A stretch of 64,000 bases of DNA from Daldinia sp. FL1419 (Eukaryota; Ascomycota; Sordariomycetes; Xylariales; Hypoxylaceae). Shown here piece by piece: positions 1-13,800 of the stretch. The position numbers and the translations under genes were made by a program. The stretch is from positions 1 to 64,000 of the forward strand of contig MU623500.1 of NCBI GenBank assembly GCA_025201765.1, read 5' to 3'. How positions within the stretch are numbered: position 1 is the stretch's first letter; every line of letters starts with the position of its first letter. The notes under the pieces are model-generated. The model searched no databases, was not told the DNA's origin, and saw only the letters and a list, made by a program, of their open reading frames with translations.

Positions 1-1196
1 ATAATATTTAAAAATTTATATAATTATATAGAATTTAACAAGGGTTATTAAATAAGAGTTCGGGCTCTTGTGCCACCCAAGGGGTGGCCTCTCGTTGAGA
101 TGCTACCTACCTCTCACCTATCCAAGTAGGTATCGTGCAGACGAGTACCTAGGTAGATGTATAGATGTGTGCAATAAGTACAAATATTGAGTAGCATCTC
201 TCCTGCATGAGAGGATACTAAGTGTGCTAGCCCAGGTTCGTGGACGGCAGGTCTCGAAAGTCGAGTCTACATCCGTGGGTATGGTAGGATGGAGACCTAC
301 CTAGGGCTTACCTAGAGCCAAGCGTCTAGTCCAGGCACGATGGTTGCTTCTGGGGCAGCACGAATCGGGATCCGTTCCATCTATTGTCTCAAAATTAACC
401 AAACACCATCATCTAGATAGGTTTCTGGTAGGTCAAAGTATCGAGATATGTCATTGTCTTTTTCATGATGAACAGTATACGTAGCGTTATGTAGCGATAT
501 GTGATGTAACCCAACTCGCAGTTTTACGATAAAGCTGCCTTACCCAACAAGAGAGGAACGCCGAGAAAAAGAAAAAAAAAAAAAGGAAAAAAGTCCAAGT
601 AGGCAAGATATGCGCTGCATGTCCATTCGAATATGAGGCTGATGTCTGCTTCTACCCACCATTTATGGATTTCAAGATCCTGTCGTTGGTGCAAGATCGT
701 AGTTTCGATAAACTGACCTAAATCTTATCATATTATTAGTGTTTGGAGGTTTGATCGAGTGGTTACGCTCGTGTCCAGAGACTCCTAGCAGCTCCGTAGC
801 ATATATTCTATATTTCTGGATCGAACTCCTCAAAAAGCAACGTAAAGGGTGAGAATACATACGACCCAGCCAATTGAGATGCCGATAAGGGATTCTATAT
901 ATCAGGGTCATATTGAATATTTTATCGTATTGGAGGTTCTCGCACTTACCAGTAGGTATATATTTTTACGCATGTATTATCGGGATATTTCCACGCAGGT
1001 CGCCGTTTAGCGCCTTGGACTTGTGGCCTGTCCGGAGAGGTCTCGATGTGGCAGTGAAGAAAATCCATAGGTAGTGGCACATAAAATACCACGCGTCAAT
1101 TGTTCCATTATTTTGATGTTGTTGGAGACTTAATGCGCTAAGGGAGGTATTGGAATCTAGGTTAATACCTTGGGTTTAGTACCTCGGCCTCCAATA

Positions 1197-1256
1197 CATA
1201 GGTAGGTACCTGTAGGTAGGTACCTAAGTAAGGTAGGAAGGTAGGTACATACCTAT
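1197..1256. repeat. TAGG/TAGGTA degenerate tandem repeat
   Basis: A dense run of the words GGTAGGTACC, TAGGTAGG and TACATACC. It is one of the richest local clusters of the TAGGTA/TACCTA word that recurs through the non-coding parts of the window. It behaves as a degenerate tetranucleotide microsatellite; no function is evident. Confidence 0.7.
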
Positions 1257-2053
1257 GATGTATGGAAGTAAGTTTGCCCAGGTGGTATCTTATCCCAGTA
1301 CTTTGATCAATAAACCTCCCGGAGGAAAGCCGCTAAGGCTGAGAGCCGTCTAGAGTCCCGGCAACAGGCACACACTAGTGTTAGGGTAGTCCCCACCGAT
1401 AGGTAGGAATAAAGAGGTATGTAATAAACTACAGCAATTATTAATCTGTCGATTCAACGTCGCTCATGGATCAAATCTCATCTAACCTAAGTAGGTAGGT
1501 ACCTAAATTCGTTAAGATATCTTATCTGCATGCAAGTTGGCATTAAAGAAGTAAATAGTCCAAGCAACTACTAAATGAAGAATTAAAGAAGGTATTTACT
1601 TAGGTATAATGCAATTCTAGTTATTTACTTAGGTGCGCATGAAGCTCACTATTAAACGGCAAACTCTAGGTGATAAGCAGTATATCGCGTTAAAACTCAT
1701 TGTTTTAATTCTAATTGCTCTATTAGGATTAGTTGGAAATCCTTCAGAATTTCATAGCTTTATTTAATTTAGTCTTGCTTGTTCCCCTTTACTCGATCAG
1801 CTCGTATTAAAATGCAAATATCCTTTTTCCACTGTCTTAGCCGTTTTAGAGTTTGATCCGGCGGCGCATAGAAATGTTGGGCATGAACAAAAGGTCTAGA
1901 CGATCTTGGATTTGACCGCGCGTTCTTGTGAGGGTTGCGTGAGACTCGGCTGGTATAGACTCTCTTCTTTCGAGGCGAAACTTTCCACATTCCATAATCT
2001 GTATAATAGGTAGGTAGGCATGACTATTAATGGCTCCAACTTCACCTTATCTC

Positions 2054-2083
2054 TAGGTAGGTAGGTAGGTAGGTGGGTGGGTA
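2054..2083. repeat. (TAGG)n microsatellite
   Basis: Five consecutive TAGG units followed by two TGGG variants. It is a simple sequence repeat in intergenic DNA. Confidence 0.85.
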
Positions 2084-2220
2084 TGCCCTTCGATCTGGCG
2101 ATGCAATACTTGCTCTTAGCAGTTAGTTATAACTATGGATTTACGTACACGTGAGTAACTAAATACGGCAATCTGCCTACCTACTTGATATACTGGTAGA
2201 AATGGCCCACCTTGAAGAGG

Positions 2221-2240
2221 AAAAAAAAAAAAAAAAAAAA
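2221..2240. repeat. A20 homopolymer
   Basis: Twenty consecutive A residues in intergenic DNA. This may be a mononucleotide microsatellite or the remnant of a retroposed poly(A) tail; no element with target-site duplication was recognised beside it. Confidence 0.85.
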
Positions 2241-4639
2241 GGTCTTTCGAAAAGGGCTCAAGACTTGTCAGAAGTGAGCGTAAAAGAAAACAGGTGGAGA
2301 TAAGTACCTAAGTAGGCAGGGAGGTTTACGTTGCATCGGGCTGCCTTCAGCTATTTGCATGGCTTGGCGCCATGTTGCTTGTCTCCTAGCATCTGAACAT
2401 CCTTACCAATCACAAACTACCTCCTTACGCCTCTCCCCCTACGAACCCTCCTTTTCGACGGATGCCTTGCTGCCTGATCCTCACCGGTCGGTCTGTGGAT
2501 GCGCTAAATCTGATAAAGAAACGGGTATATTATCCTCGATCAGTGGAATGCCGCTTAATATTAACTGGTCTATGGTAGTACACATACACTTGTTAAATAC
2601 TGCTTGTTAAATGTTTAGCTAAGTAAAGCCTTTTCTAGCCGGCTCGTTCTTGGGTTTTCTTTTCCTTTTCGAGTTCCAAGGCACCAAGTGTATCACCAGA
2701 TTTAAAATCTCCCCTTGTCCGACTTAAAGTTCGGAGTTGCAACCCGAGTCCTCGATCCCGGGTCACTTAGTAATACCTTGCCCGCGGGTCGAAAATCTTT
2801 ACATCTTTGTTTAGAGCAGGACACACTTCCTAGCCAGTTGCGGATCCAAGCAGAGGAAACAAGGCCTCGGTGATGTAAATGCTCGGGTGTATCTCCTATT
2901 GTGACGGTTTCAATGCTATGATGACTAGCTGGATTGCATTGATACATAACACACCGAAGTGTTTTAAGAGCCTATTAAGGAATGAAACATCGAACCTGCA
3001 TCCAGAAGGTTCTCATCACTACTAGCCTTATAACTGTATAATAGATAGTTCAGAGTTTAAGTGCCGCTCAGATTCCGCACCAATTACTATATTTCCAAAC
3101 CGTCGCGTTTCTTATATGCCTTGAAATTCAACCGCAGTTTCACCAACCCAGAGACCATGTCGTAGATCTCTTCAAATAACTTCTTAATAGATCTTGGTCC
3201 TCGAAAAAGAAAACTTCGGTACCGTAGCAAGCTCAGATGTCCTGAATGATCTAAACCTCGGTATCACACCCCCAGTTTTGATCCATCACACCGGTCACTT
3301 TACACACTTGTATTCTGATTGGTACGATAGTCCTGCGCATCATGGTACGAGAGAGGAGCTATGGAGAGGGGGTTCCTTTTGTGTGGGTCGTAAATAAGAA
3401 GGCTTATTACATCCTTTGAGAAGGTCTAGACATCTTCAGCCCAGAATAGCTTTTTAAATGATCCGAGCACGTTTCCCATAATTCCTTATATTAGTTGCAA
3501 GGTGGCGGTTACAATAATCACGTATATGCCTACCTACCTAGGTAGATATCAAACGCTATTAAACCTACTTGCGAAGTCCTGCCATCACATCTCGCTGTAT
3601 TTTACCGTATGCTACCGTATACCACCATATCATTGCGAATAGCTAGGTTAACTGGTTGCCTCAGTCGAAAGTTAGTACACAATTATGATTGCATACATAC
3701 CTCTCAATTTGCGTTGTAAAGGGTGTTGGTCGTACATGAGTCGACTAATAATTCTGGACAAATCTTGAAATCTTATTGTCTCAGTCATTCAGTAACATCC
3801 CGAGCCTCAACCCCCACGGGCCGACGTGTCTTGACTTCAATAACAATTTATTGTGATAGGACGCCTACATGATCCTACATGCTATCTTACATGATGTATA
3901 TATACACTAGCCAATGCTTTAAAGTGCTGAGAAGAACTTGATAGACAATTCCATGCTTACCCGGAGCGGTACCTAAAGCGCTCAGAGTAAGTTTAATAAA
4001 TAGGTATCGTCAAAATCGAATTTTACCTACTAACACGACTAACGTACATGCCGAGATCCTGTTACATGGTATTACATAGTATCACACGATCCGGTTTACA
4101 TGGTTTAATGGACATAGTAGATGCTGCATAATGGGAAAGAGGATTATTTTTTGAAAAAGGGCATAATTATTTAGTAAAATGCCTTCAATGTGATGTAAGT
4201 AGGTAGGCTTTTAATATATATGTTAGACCTATGTACACCCGTAACATCTCGATCGTACTATGCGCATTATGCTTGAAGACATTGTGGCTCCCTCACACCT
4301 CTCGCCTTTTGCATTGCATCTTACACTAGTCCATATTAAAATCACATAGAATGCACTCGTCCCATGTTTCTCAGTTAAATCTCAGCGAATGGGAATAGAT
4401 GGGAGCCTGTGGGGAGCGAACAGGGATATATAAAGTAACTGTAATAATGAATTAGGTGCAATTATCAATTATATAGGTACATAAGTGGTAGTTGTAGTAA
4501 ATGTGTAGTAGTATTTGAGGGTATCATGGTGCCTGTCATCAATTTATTAGACAAGCTAACATCCCCGGTCATCTTCCGCAATTCCAACTATTTTTTTGTT
4601 TTTGTTTTTTGGTCTTCTTTCTTTTGTCGTTATTCCTGC

Positions 4640-4813
4640 AGCTGATGCCCTGAACCTGCTTGCAGTTCTCGAGAGCTGCAAGGACACTGCCACACCACCC
4701 ACATGGAATTTCGCCTACCCCCGGCAATTAGCTGCTCCTAGCGTCCTTTCGGCGTACACGCTGCAACCGTGCTTCGGGACCAGTAACTTCTTAGGTATCC
4801 AGGTACCTGACGC
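4640..4813 (+). other. Exon-like orphan segment, unproven
   Basis: An open stretch starts after a possible CTGCAG acceptor and runs to a GTACGTACC sequence that could be a donor. The reading through it includes LNLLAVLESCKDT and a Trp-Asn-Phe-Ala-Tyr stretch, and it looks more protein-like than its surroundings. It has no ATG of its own in this frame, and no matching upstream or downstream exon was found. It may be a relic exon or a chance open frame. No family was recognised. Confidence 0.2.
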
Positions 4814-5499
4814 ATTTGGCAATACTACGGTACGTACCCTCATACTTACATGTATGTACCTAGGCTCTAGCGTGCACCTGTCCCGAGTTCCATAGTGGAG
4901 GGTCCAAGTTACTGTTTATCTGGTCCTGGATCCAGTGATAATTATGTGCGAGGACCAAAACGGCTTTCTTCCTATTTTGTAACCTTTCTAGTGTAGCATA
5001 GGTAGTCTATCATTCCTGGCTTGAGCTTGAAGAGAAAAACGTCCCCCCCCCCCAAAAAAAAACCCTTAGCGTTATAGGGACTTAATTATTTAGGTACTTA
5101 GATATACCTCAGATTCCTAGATAGTTTACTTGCTGTTTTACTTGAACTGGGTTGTTCGCTCAACAACCTTTCCGACGTTTATAAGAATGAGAGACCTCAA
5201 AGCCTAGCCTTGAAGAAAGCTCGATTAAGTGGATCTTATAAAGTTACAGTGGTTAGGTATAGGTACTTAAAATACCCTGTAACACCCTTCTCACAGTACT
5301 TATTGTGGGTATGTTAGCCTACATATGCACGGGTATCATGGGCCGAGAGTAAAGTACAAGTACTAGGAGGGGTAGTTTCCAAACAGAAAGCCGGGAGGGA
5401 CAATTCAACCCTCCTTGACCACTCATGGGCTTTAAAATGATCAGTCAATCCAAGGGCTAGACACACCCATCCACCCATCTCATCCACCCCAAAAAACCC

Positions 5500-6400
5500 A
5501 CCCACTCAATCCACACATCTTATCCACCCATCACTGGCCAGATCAGGAACAGCCCTTTTACATCCTCTAACCCTCTTTTTTTTAAATATTTTTTTCCCTT
5601 TTCCTTCCTGGTCCTCCTACCTTACCTAAAAAACCCCTGTAGAGAAAGAGCAGGCCATCTAAACTACCTGTACGACAGCACAAAGACCCAGAGAGATTTC
5701 AAAGGTTCTTCTTTTTCTCACGCCCCCCCATCCCACTACTACCTGCACTCGGACAGTCTCTTTCTCCAAGCCCCCAAACTCATTATTATTGTTATTCCCA
5801 AATACTTTTTTATCTAACAGTTTTACCAGGCTTACATTTCACACACTACCTTACCCTTACCTACCCAACCAAAAGACGCGCATCTTAATTTTTTTTCTCA
5901 CCTAGTTTATTCTATTTCCATGTGTCTTCGTGGCGACCTGCAATCTGCAACCTGCAACCTGTATTCCTCCGTACTTACTTAGTACTTCTTGTCTTATCGT
6001 GTCGCCTGTTCCCAAGGAATCGTCACCTATCCCCATTTTTTGCGGCCGTGTCGTCGCCACTTCGAGATTGGACAATCCAATATCTAATATCCTTTCAATC
6101 ACATCGACTAGTAATACACGCCTTACTCAAAAAAATAAAAAAAATCTTTTATATTTCTTCCTATCCTGCGTGCCGCAGCCTGCGGGCGCACCCACAATTT
6201 GCCTGCTAACACCAACCCTATCGCATCGCGCCAAAGCAAGGGGAATAAAAAGGCCCGCCGCCGCGAGCCCGCGACATCTATTTCGTGTTGTCCCACGATC
6301 AGCGCGATCGTCGTTCAAGCACTCGACCGTGTATTGTCATAGTGCCCCAGAAATCCAGGCACCTCTTGTAGGGCGACTGATATTGCATGCATCTCTAAGC
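5500..6400 (+). promoter_or_regulatory. Pyrimidine-rich promoter and long leader of the RRM gene
   Basis: The plus strand is strongly C/T-biased from about 5530 to 5900, a usual feature of highly transcribed filamentous-fungal promoters. It is followed by a leader candidate with a short upstream ORF (ATG at 5919, about 20 codons, ending TAG) and a CTGCAAC-type heptad repeat near 5938-5960. No transcription start can be fixed from sequence. Between 5930 and 6400 the frame of the downstream gene stays open but contains no ATG. Confidence 0.45.
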
Positions 6401-8140
6401 ATGAACGTGGATCTAAGTACCTCAGCTGTAGTTTCAAATACATCTACCAAATCCACCTTTTCTCCTTTGTCTTCGAGCCGCGCGAGTCCTTTTCCACCCA
6501 CCACTACCACTATATCTACCAAAGCCACCATGTCCGCGTCCGGCTTTCTACCACATTCGCAATCGCAGCCCTTTAGATCTACCACTGCGCCCTCCCAATC
6601 GCCGTATCCGCTGTCTATCGGTACCATGCACCATTTCGAACGCGATGCGACTACCAAACCCGTCGGCATGCCGTTCGTCGCGACTCCTTCGCCTAGTTCC
6701 TCCGTACTGATTCGGCGCTTGCCAGTCGACACTACCGAAGAAAAGCTCAGCTTCATGCTCCTCTTCTCGCAGGAGCTAGTTGATATCGAAATGCTTTCCA
6801 CGGAGCAACCAGATGATCTAGGCTTTAGATCCGCGGTTGTGAGATTCAAAACCCCTGCCGGGGCACAGCAAGCTAAAGATATGCTGCATGGCAAGTCTAT
6901 CAGCTCGAGCGACGTCGACTTAATTGTCGAGGTTGTGTCAGGTAGCCCTACCACGTCCAGGAGATATCCGATTGATGGTGCGATCTCTGCTCCATCTAGC
7001 GCCCCCTCCTCGACGACATCTTCGGGACAAGCTTCGCGCCAGTCGTCAAGATTCAACGGTGCGTTTCAGTCTTTAGACAACATATCGCCCCCTATGAATG
7101 GCATATACGGAAGTAACGAACTGCCAAATCCTGAGTCGAGTGCGCATTATCAAAGTCTCTTCTCACCACAATCGCCAATCGGTAACCACCTCACAGAGCG
7201 CACACGCATCTCGGGAAAGACTCTCATTAATCACGATGCTGCAGAAGACGACGAGACGCGTGAGCTGCTTAAAGATCCGGTTGCCTACGCCGAGAATGGT
7301 GCGACGCAGCAGCGAAGAGCCACGGCACCGCAACTACCTATTGGTCGCATGGCCAACTTATCTCTAAACACCGCGACCAGTGGGCCGGCATCTCTATCAC
7401 AATATGGCCATCCAAGCATGACTCCTCTGTCAGCGCACGGCAATACTATATCTCCGACCGTGATGAATAGTGCAAGTCATTCGATGAATTACCAGATGGG
7501 CAACCAACACTACCCACGTCATAGTAACTTTCCGCCTGTGAACCCTGCAGACCAGAATCCGCCGTGCAATACGCTTTACGTTGGTAACCTTCCAATCGAT
7601 ACTTCTGAAGAAGAACTCAAGGCCATGTTCTCTAAACAACGAGGTTACAAACGCCTTTGTTTCCGCACTAAGCAGAATGGCCCGATGTGCTTCGTCGAAT
7701 TTGAAGATGTGTCATTCGCGACCAAAGCTCTTCATGAATTATATGGTACACTTCTTCATAACAGTATCAAGGGAGGCATTCGTCTAAGCTTTTCCAAGAA
7801 TCCGTTGGGGGTGCGTTCTGGCCAATCCCCAGGACAGAATGGCCCCGGGTCCATCGCGGGTATGAACGGGATGATGGCGGGTCCCGGAAACGGCTTTACA
7901 ACCGCGAATGGCCCCCCACCGGGTCTTGCGGCCCCCCCTGGCCTGAGTCGCATTGCTTACAATGGCGGATCAACGACACCTGGTAGCACAAGCACGCCAT
8001 ATTCTTCGGCAAGCTTTCCTAGTACTAACAGTAATGTATGGAATAACCCGTTGTACAACGGCCCACTATCGGCTGGCGGTGGTTCTTCTGCGGTTAACGG
8101 AACCGCATCAGCATTTCCTCCGTATATGATGGGGCGATAG
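6401..8140 (+). CDS. whi3: Whi3-type RNA-binding protein with two RRM domains
   Basis: A 579-aa protein resembling fungal Whi3, which binds mRNAs (in yeast the G1 cyclin CLN3 message) to delay cell-cycle entry and organise cytoplasmic RNP assemblies. A degenerate RRM lies at about residues 100-178 (core VLIRRLPVDTTEEKL). A canonical RRM lies at about 389-465 (RNP2 TLYVGNLPID, RNP1-like MCFVEFED), followed by the family signature LSFSKNPLGVRSGQ. The rest is Ser/Pro/Thr/Asn-rich low complexity, with a Gly/Pro-rich C-terminus. The start is the first in-frame ATG; a second ATG at 6530 has a stronger CCACC context and could be used instead. No intron is needed in the coding part. It lacks the long polyglutamine tract of some Whi3 orthologues. 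The family call is firm; target mRNAs are unknown. Confidence 0.9.
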   Translation: MNVDLSTSAVVSNTSTKSTFSPLSSSRASPFPPTTTTISTKATMSASGFLPHSQSQPFRSTTAPSQSPYPLSIGTMHHFERDATTKPVGMPFVATPSPSSSVLIRRLPVDTTEEKLSFMLLFSQELVDIEMLSTEQPDDLGFRSAVVRFKTPAGAQQAKDMLHGKSISSSDVDLIVEVVSGSPTTSRRYPIDGAISAPSSAPSSTTSSGQASRQSSRFNGAFQSLDNISPPMNGIYGSNELPNPESSAHYQSLFSPQSPIGNHLTERTRISGKTLINHDAAEDDETRELLKDPVAYAENGATQQRRATAPQLPIGRMANLSLNTATSGPASLSQYGHPSMTPLSAHGNTISPTVMNSASHSMNYQMGNQHYPRHSNFPPVNPADQNPPCNTLYVGNLPIDTSEEELKAMFSKQRGYKRLCFRTKQNGPMCFVEFEDVSFATKALHELYGTLLHNSIKGGIRLSFSKNPLGVRSGQSPGQNGPGSIAGMNGMMAGPGNGFTTANGPPPGLAAPPGLSRIAYNGGSTTPGSTSTPYSSASFPSTNSNVWNNPLYNGPLSAGGGSSAVNGTASAFPPYMMGR

Positions 8141-9614
8141 ATCCTTAACCTACCTACTGAATCGATTATAGATACATGCATCATGTGTTTTGGGAATCGA
8201 CTATTGGCGTTTGGGAAGGTATTCGAAACGGGAGATCCAAATACGTGGGGTCTTGCTCCACACGAAGTTTTACTCGCTTGATGGGTGGTGGATTTGAAAT
8301 CCTCAAATTGGGGATCGTTTGGCTAATGGCTGCATATGTATTTGCATTTGCAAATGGGATGGTGGTTATGCATGGTTTCTAGCGTCGGCGTCGACTTTTT
8401 TTTCATTAATATGATTCCCCTCAGCGAGCCACCGTGTGGTCATCGGCAGCCTGGGAGTTTAGAGTCATACCGGTGTTTTACTTGAGACTTGGTCATGGGA
8501 GGTATGTTCTGGTGTTTATTTCACTTTGTGTTAAGCGAGTCATTAGCATTACGTTTTTACTTTTACCGGCCGCCCCTCTGCGTTATTGCTTTCCCCTATC
8601 CGGTTCAAGTAACCTGGGACGAACTCGGTTATGGACTTGGTCCAGGTTGTTATCTATGGGGTTATCGCGTTGGCCGAACTCATCGTCGAGGGATTATATC
8701 TGGGATGGAAGGGCGAATCGGTTGTATTATCTATCGGTCTGTTCACAATTCGAAGCATGGTGAAAAGAAAAAAGACACTTTATCTGACACCCGTCTATGT
8801 TTAAACCAAAACTTAAAAGAAAAAAAAAAAGCGATACCATTCTTCTGCGCGCATTGTCAAAATTCATTGGATACAAAAAAGGGTTTGGGATTGGTGTCAG
8901 ACGGAGCGAGCGGCATATATACTTGGATCCTTCATTATTTTGGAGCTCAGGCGGGCTGATATTGGGTTCACATGGTGAGATACTTGGGCAATCAACCGGT
9001 GTCACGAAGCATCCTGCATCTGAAGAGGTCGACATATGATCCCGGGGGAAGGGGGGAACGGCCTCGAATATCAGCATTCCTTGACTTATATTAGCATAGC
9101 CAGCATTCTCCCAGCTTCGATAGGCGCATCATCATCTTACAAGAGAGGGTTCTCTTCGGTCATTGGAAGCACATGCGATGAGCGAGGGCAAAAGCGACGG
9201 AGTACTTGGGCATGGGTTTTATATCTTTGCAGAATAGGGCACGGGCGGATCCGGAAACGCGGCATAAAGGCATAAGGCATGGAAAGGGGGGACTCGAGAC
9301 CAGCAAAATGAAGCAAGGCATAGGGGAAGACCGCGTTGGTCTTGCTAAGGGGCTGTTTGTTGAGCTTTCCTATTACACCTTTGTCGCCGTCGTTCATCAT
9401 TTTCTCTCTTCTCGCTTGACGAGTTCTAGCCGACAGAACGGAACAAAGCCGTATCATGTTTCCAGACGAACAGGGGGGAGCGAATGACTATTTCTTTTTG
9501 GCCGCTTCTCTTTTCGTTTCTGTTTTCCTCTGTCGTCGTAATATAGCTAGCGATTTTTTAGACGGTCACCTCGATTCACATCCATACCAGAAAGGAAGCA
9601 TCTATCATATCTAC

Positions 9615-9632
9615 TTTTTTTTTTTTTTTTTT
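9615..9632. repeat. T18 homopolymer
   Basis: A run of eighteen T residues in intergenic DNA, one of several long T-runs between genes. Confidence 0.85.
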
Positions 9633-10841
9633 ATCTCCTAACCTTCACTCTACCGCATCATCTAAGGGTCGTCTATTGCATATCACACTTTCTTAGCCTT
9701 GTAAAATTATTCAACCTAGATGCCCTAGCTAAGATCTTAATATGTAAAGAATCCAGGGACGGGAAGGATCGGCCGTCTTATTGTAACCATTCGCGCGCGG
9801 CCTAGTGTGTACGTTCCAAGGCAGGGTGGAAGTTGGGTAGCGAATAATGCGTTTGTATGATATATCGCATGAGATGGGTGAATGGGCGGATAGATGATGG
9901 ATGGGTGGCCAGCGTAATTTAGCCCCGGCGTTGCTGCTTGTAAATTGTTAATGGGTTGCTTGAGAACTTACTCGGTTGTTCTCCGTCGAGTCTCCTCATA
10001 TTCATCCAGGCCTTGATTAATCATAGTTTTGCGTTTGTTCGGCCCCCGTAAATCGTTTCTGTAAATTTCCGTACCTACCTACGTTCTGAAGTCTCGCGCT
10101 GCTGTATAAGCGCGGGAACCCGCCGGAGGGGGGTTCAGACTTCGCGCAGGGAGGGTGTCATGGAGGTAGATTGGCGCGGCAGCATTCTGCGATGATCGCA
10201 ATGTCAGCATATGGCGCGCGCGGGACGGGACGCCACGCCACGTGTATATAGCCGGACGCGGGGGACCGCGTCTCGTTTCGTTTGGTTTCGCGTGGCGATG
10301 GGGGGGGGGGAGCTTTTTCTGGGGTAGATGGTAGGGAAAGGGAGAATTATGTGCGTGGTAGGGTAGTAAGGTAGTGTAGTGCAGTGTAGTGTAGTTGATT
10401 TAAACGTGTTGGGGTGACTGCAAGTGTCGGTTCCGATGTTACCAGACCAGGCGCGTGAGCCAACGCGCACTTGAGGTGATGGGCTTCGTATTTATCCGTG
10501 GTATCGTGGTTCCCGCTGTCGTAGCGAGTAGAGTGGCAAATCCGAATACGCTAGGAGTTGGGAGCTAGGTTAAGAGATTGAGTAGGGGAGGTTCTTATTT
10601 CCTTCGCTCTTGCTGCCATCTTGTTTCTTGAGTGTGTTGTATTTTTGCTTGGGTCGTTGCGACGTTCTTTGTTCGGTTCGGCTGTTCCAGCGATTCTTAG
10701 GGACGGGGAGTGATGAACCCTTGCTGTGAGTCGGCTGAAGGTCTTTAGGACTTGTCAGTGCCGCTCGAGGAGATGTTGAAGCTGGAAGCTAGGTAATTGC
10801 TCTCTTGTCTTGTTGATTCTATAAGTAAGTTGTTGTACTAC

Positions 10842-10842
<1 letters not shown>

Positions 10843-10872
<30 letters not shown>
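10843..10872. repeat. (AGT)10 trinucleotide microsatellite
   Basis: Ten perfect AGT units in intergenic sequence. It is a likely length-polymorphic locus. Confidence 0.9.
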
Positions 10873-13800
10873 CGCGCCAAGTACGGATCCGTACACCTCG
10901 TTCCATTCCGTCAGCCCCTCACCACGCCTTTTTCCCAACCTCTCGATAGTCCTCTCGAAAAGATTTCTGGTATCGGAGCTATTGTGAAGCTCTCCCCTGT
11001 CAAACGGAAAGAAGAGGATCGGGCTGAGACAACGTCAATGTCGCATCTTGCGGCTACCCCTGCTGTTTCTTTCATATGGGGTTGCAGAGGATGGCATTTT
11101 TGTTTTAAAAAAGGTCAAATCCTTACCGTCAGTCTCATCCCGGTCCCGCTATCTTTGGGGAGATACAACCTTTCCACGTTGTATATTGCCATGTCGTAGT
11201 AGTCCGTGTAGCCCTTCGGGTCCCTGGGGAGATGAATAGACTACGACTTTGAACTAGGACTGGAGCCGTAAGTTGGCGATATGCTATCGTCTACACGCGG
11301 AGCTTCCCGTGTGTATGAATAAAGGCGGCATCTATACAAGCAACGAATGGATCAGGCAAAGGATGTAGGAGGAGGTTTCGGGAGCCTCTCCGTTAACCAT
11401 CTCCTCCCTCCCCGCTACCGTTCGTAGAGATCCTCGAACTCCCTCCTCGGACATGGATTACGAAGACACCAGTCTACCGACGCTAACCTTTGGGATGGGA
11501 TACTCGTTGGAGGGACAGATATTGCGGTTCGCCGAGTGGTTTATTAATATATTTAAGCCCGCGGGATAAAGGGAAACCAACCAATATCTAGACATTAAGG
11601 CGTAGCTTTGAAGAGAAGACGTACTTACTCTTACTTAACTCCGGGGGAATATACGCACATAGGTGCTCATAGATAAAGAGACGTGGAATTTCTAAGCACA
11701 GCCGGAGACGTTATATTATAGATAAACCTCCAGCCAGAGGTCCGAACTAGGAGACATGCAAGTGACAGACGTAGAAAAGACTCGTAAAAGTATTCCTCTC
11801 TGTGCAACGGCAACGTCATCTCCGAATATTCATTAACAAGCTTGGGGCACACGACCTAACCAACGAAAAGCATGTGATGCCAACGCCTATTAATCTCTAA
11901 GCCGCAAGCCAAGCGAGAAGCAAATGATGGGGTTAAACTACCGAGACCCGTCTGCCAATTCGCAGATCACACTCCTGGGCGAAGATCTCTAGATCGGAGT
12001 AAATAAATCTGGTACGTAACACTTTAAGAATATCGAAAGCGTCTAGGAGACTAAAGGCCCGAACTTTGGGTCACAAAATCTCCTGACTATCGGACCAAAA
12101 TGATACTACAACTCTCGGCTAACGACCATTGTTGGGTCACAGGAGTCGTACAAAGTCCTACCTTGTTGCTCGGAGGGAGACCTTATTTCGAGTTTACACA
12201 AACATTTGGATGGATATCAAGGTGGTACGCAAGCAATTACTTTGTAATACCGCTTTACCGAGCTGACCGTGTCGAGGATGGGCTATTACGGAAAGGTCTA
12301 CCTAACTTAGCCCGCATACCATCAGATGTGATATTCGTCTGGAGCGTCCTAGACATGAGATAATTTCTCTTAGCGAGCTACCTACATCCTAACGAAATAA
12401 TCTCGGACCCTCGGATCTATATATCACTCCAGGGAACAGCGGGGTATGGTAATACTTTGCGAGATTGTTAGGGGTAGTCGCTGGAGAAGCCTAGCTGCGA
12501 ATCGAGAGCTTTACGGATCGGTCAACTAATTGGTATGATACGCGCCAGCTTGGGGGCGGAATCTAGGACGATTAGAACTGCACAAGATATTCTGCTTTAG
12601 CGAGCACGGAGCTGGATTCTACCGGGATACTATTGGGAATAACACAAGGATTGTCGCTAATCGCCATGGAACTGAAGAGCTGTTACGAGTGTATGAGATG
12701 GTGAATCGTCAAAGTTTTATGATATGGCAGGCAGCAATAAAAGCCCTACCAAGGTCACTTTAAGTGAGAATGAGGCTTCTTGCAAGCCACAGTTTTACCC
12801 CCACGTAGGAATGCAATGCCGCATAATCAATATATCTGACAACCTATTCTCGTTTATGTGAGGCTCAATAATAAAGTCAGTATGTACTTCATACCAGATC
12901 TGGCTCGGATACGTCATGGGAGGACTCGGTATAGTCCAGCGCACATCTGCCCGGACTTCAGCTGTAGAGAATACTTGCCTTATCCTACCTCAGCTAACAG
13001 CAACAACGGTAGTATGAACCCACTTGAGTAGGTAGGTAACTATCCAAGTTTTAGCCGTACGTGAAAAGCCTACGATACGTCGGAGTTCCGATACTATACT
13101 ATACTTCTAATTGTATGGCTTGCATACCTTCACATCCTATGGTAGACACTGGGAGAGCGGGTGCGGGACAATGATGGGCGTCGTTCCGAAATATCATTCA
13201 ATCGGAACCATAGCCGGTCGATGACTCGGAAGCGGGTTTTCAAGAGAGCACAGCTGGACGAGCCTTGGCGAGCCTTGGACCTATTTCGTGTATACTTTTA
13301 GGTAGACAAGTACGGGAGGTTGCGCAATGGTTCGATATTGAATATCGGGATCTGAGGTAGCTCAAACTCGAATGGAGATTTGGTACAACGTCCAGTTTCT
13401 TTGATGGGTAAAGTCAACCCCGATATGAGCTGGGTCGGAACGATTACAAGCGGGATGCGACGCGGTTCATATATAAGAATATTGTTAATGAGCTGGGGGA
13501 GCCTCAGGGTTTAAAAGGTCTAACATGGTCAAAAGTACCCAGACCAAGTCCGGACAAAGACCTAGACCCAACTTATAAGGAGAGTGGGGGAATATTTGGG
13601 TACTTGATATGCATTTAAAACCCCGGGGAGCTAGGCCGATCACCTCCGACAGTCATGCCAACTGGGATGTGCTTGTTCATATTGAATTTATAACTGGCGG
13701 TGGAATGCAAGTTTATTAGAACGAGTGATCGTATGTTTTTTTTTTATACCGACATGGTATATCGAGGCGGTAGAACTTAGGACGTATGGTCTGCAAGGCG

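Larger units (their letters stand above)
1..5880. other. Gene-poor intergenic region
   Basis: No convincing gene is visible. The stretch is AT-rich with many TAGGTA/TACCTA words (for example 1197-1256, 1490-1504, 2008-2018, 2054-2083), an A20 run and several short open frames lacking family motifs. A perfect short hairpin (GCCACCC, two-base loop, GGGTGGC) lies near 72-88. An exon-like stretch near 4640-4830 is described separately. From about 5450 the plus strand becomes C/T-rich, as expected of a fungal promoter and leader ahead of the RRM gene. Confidence 0.6.
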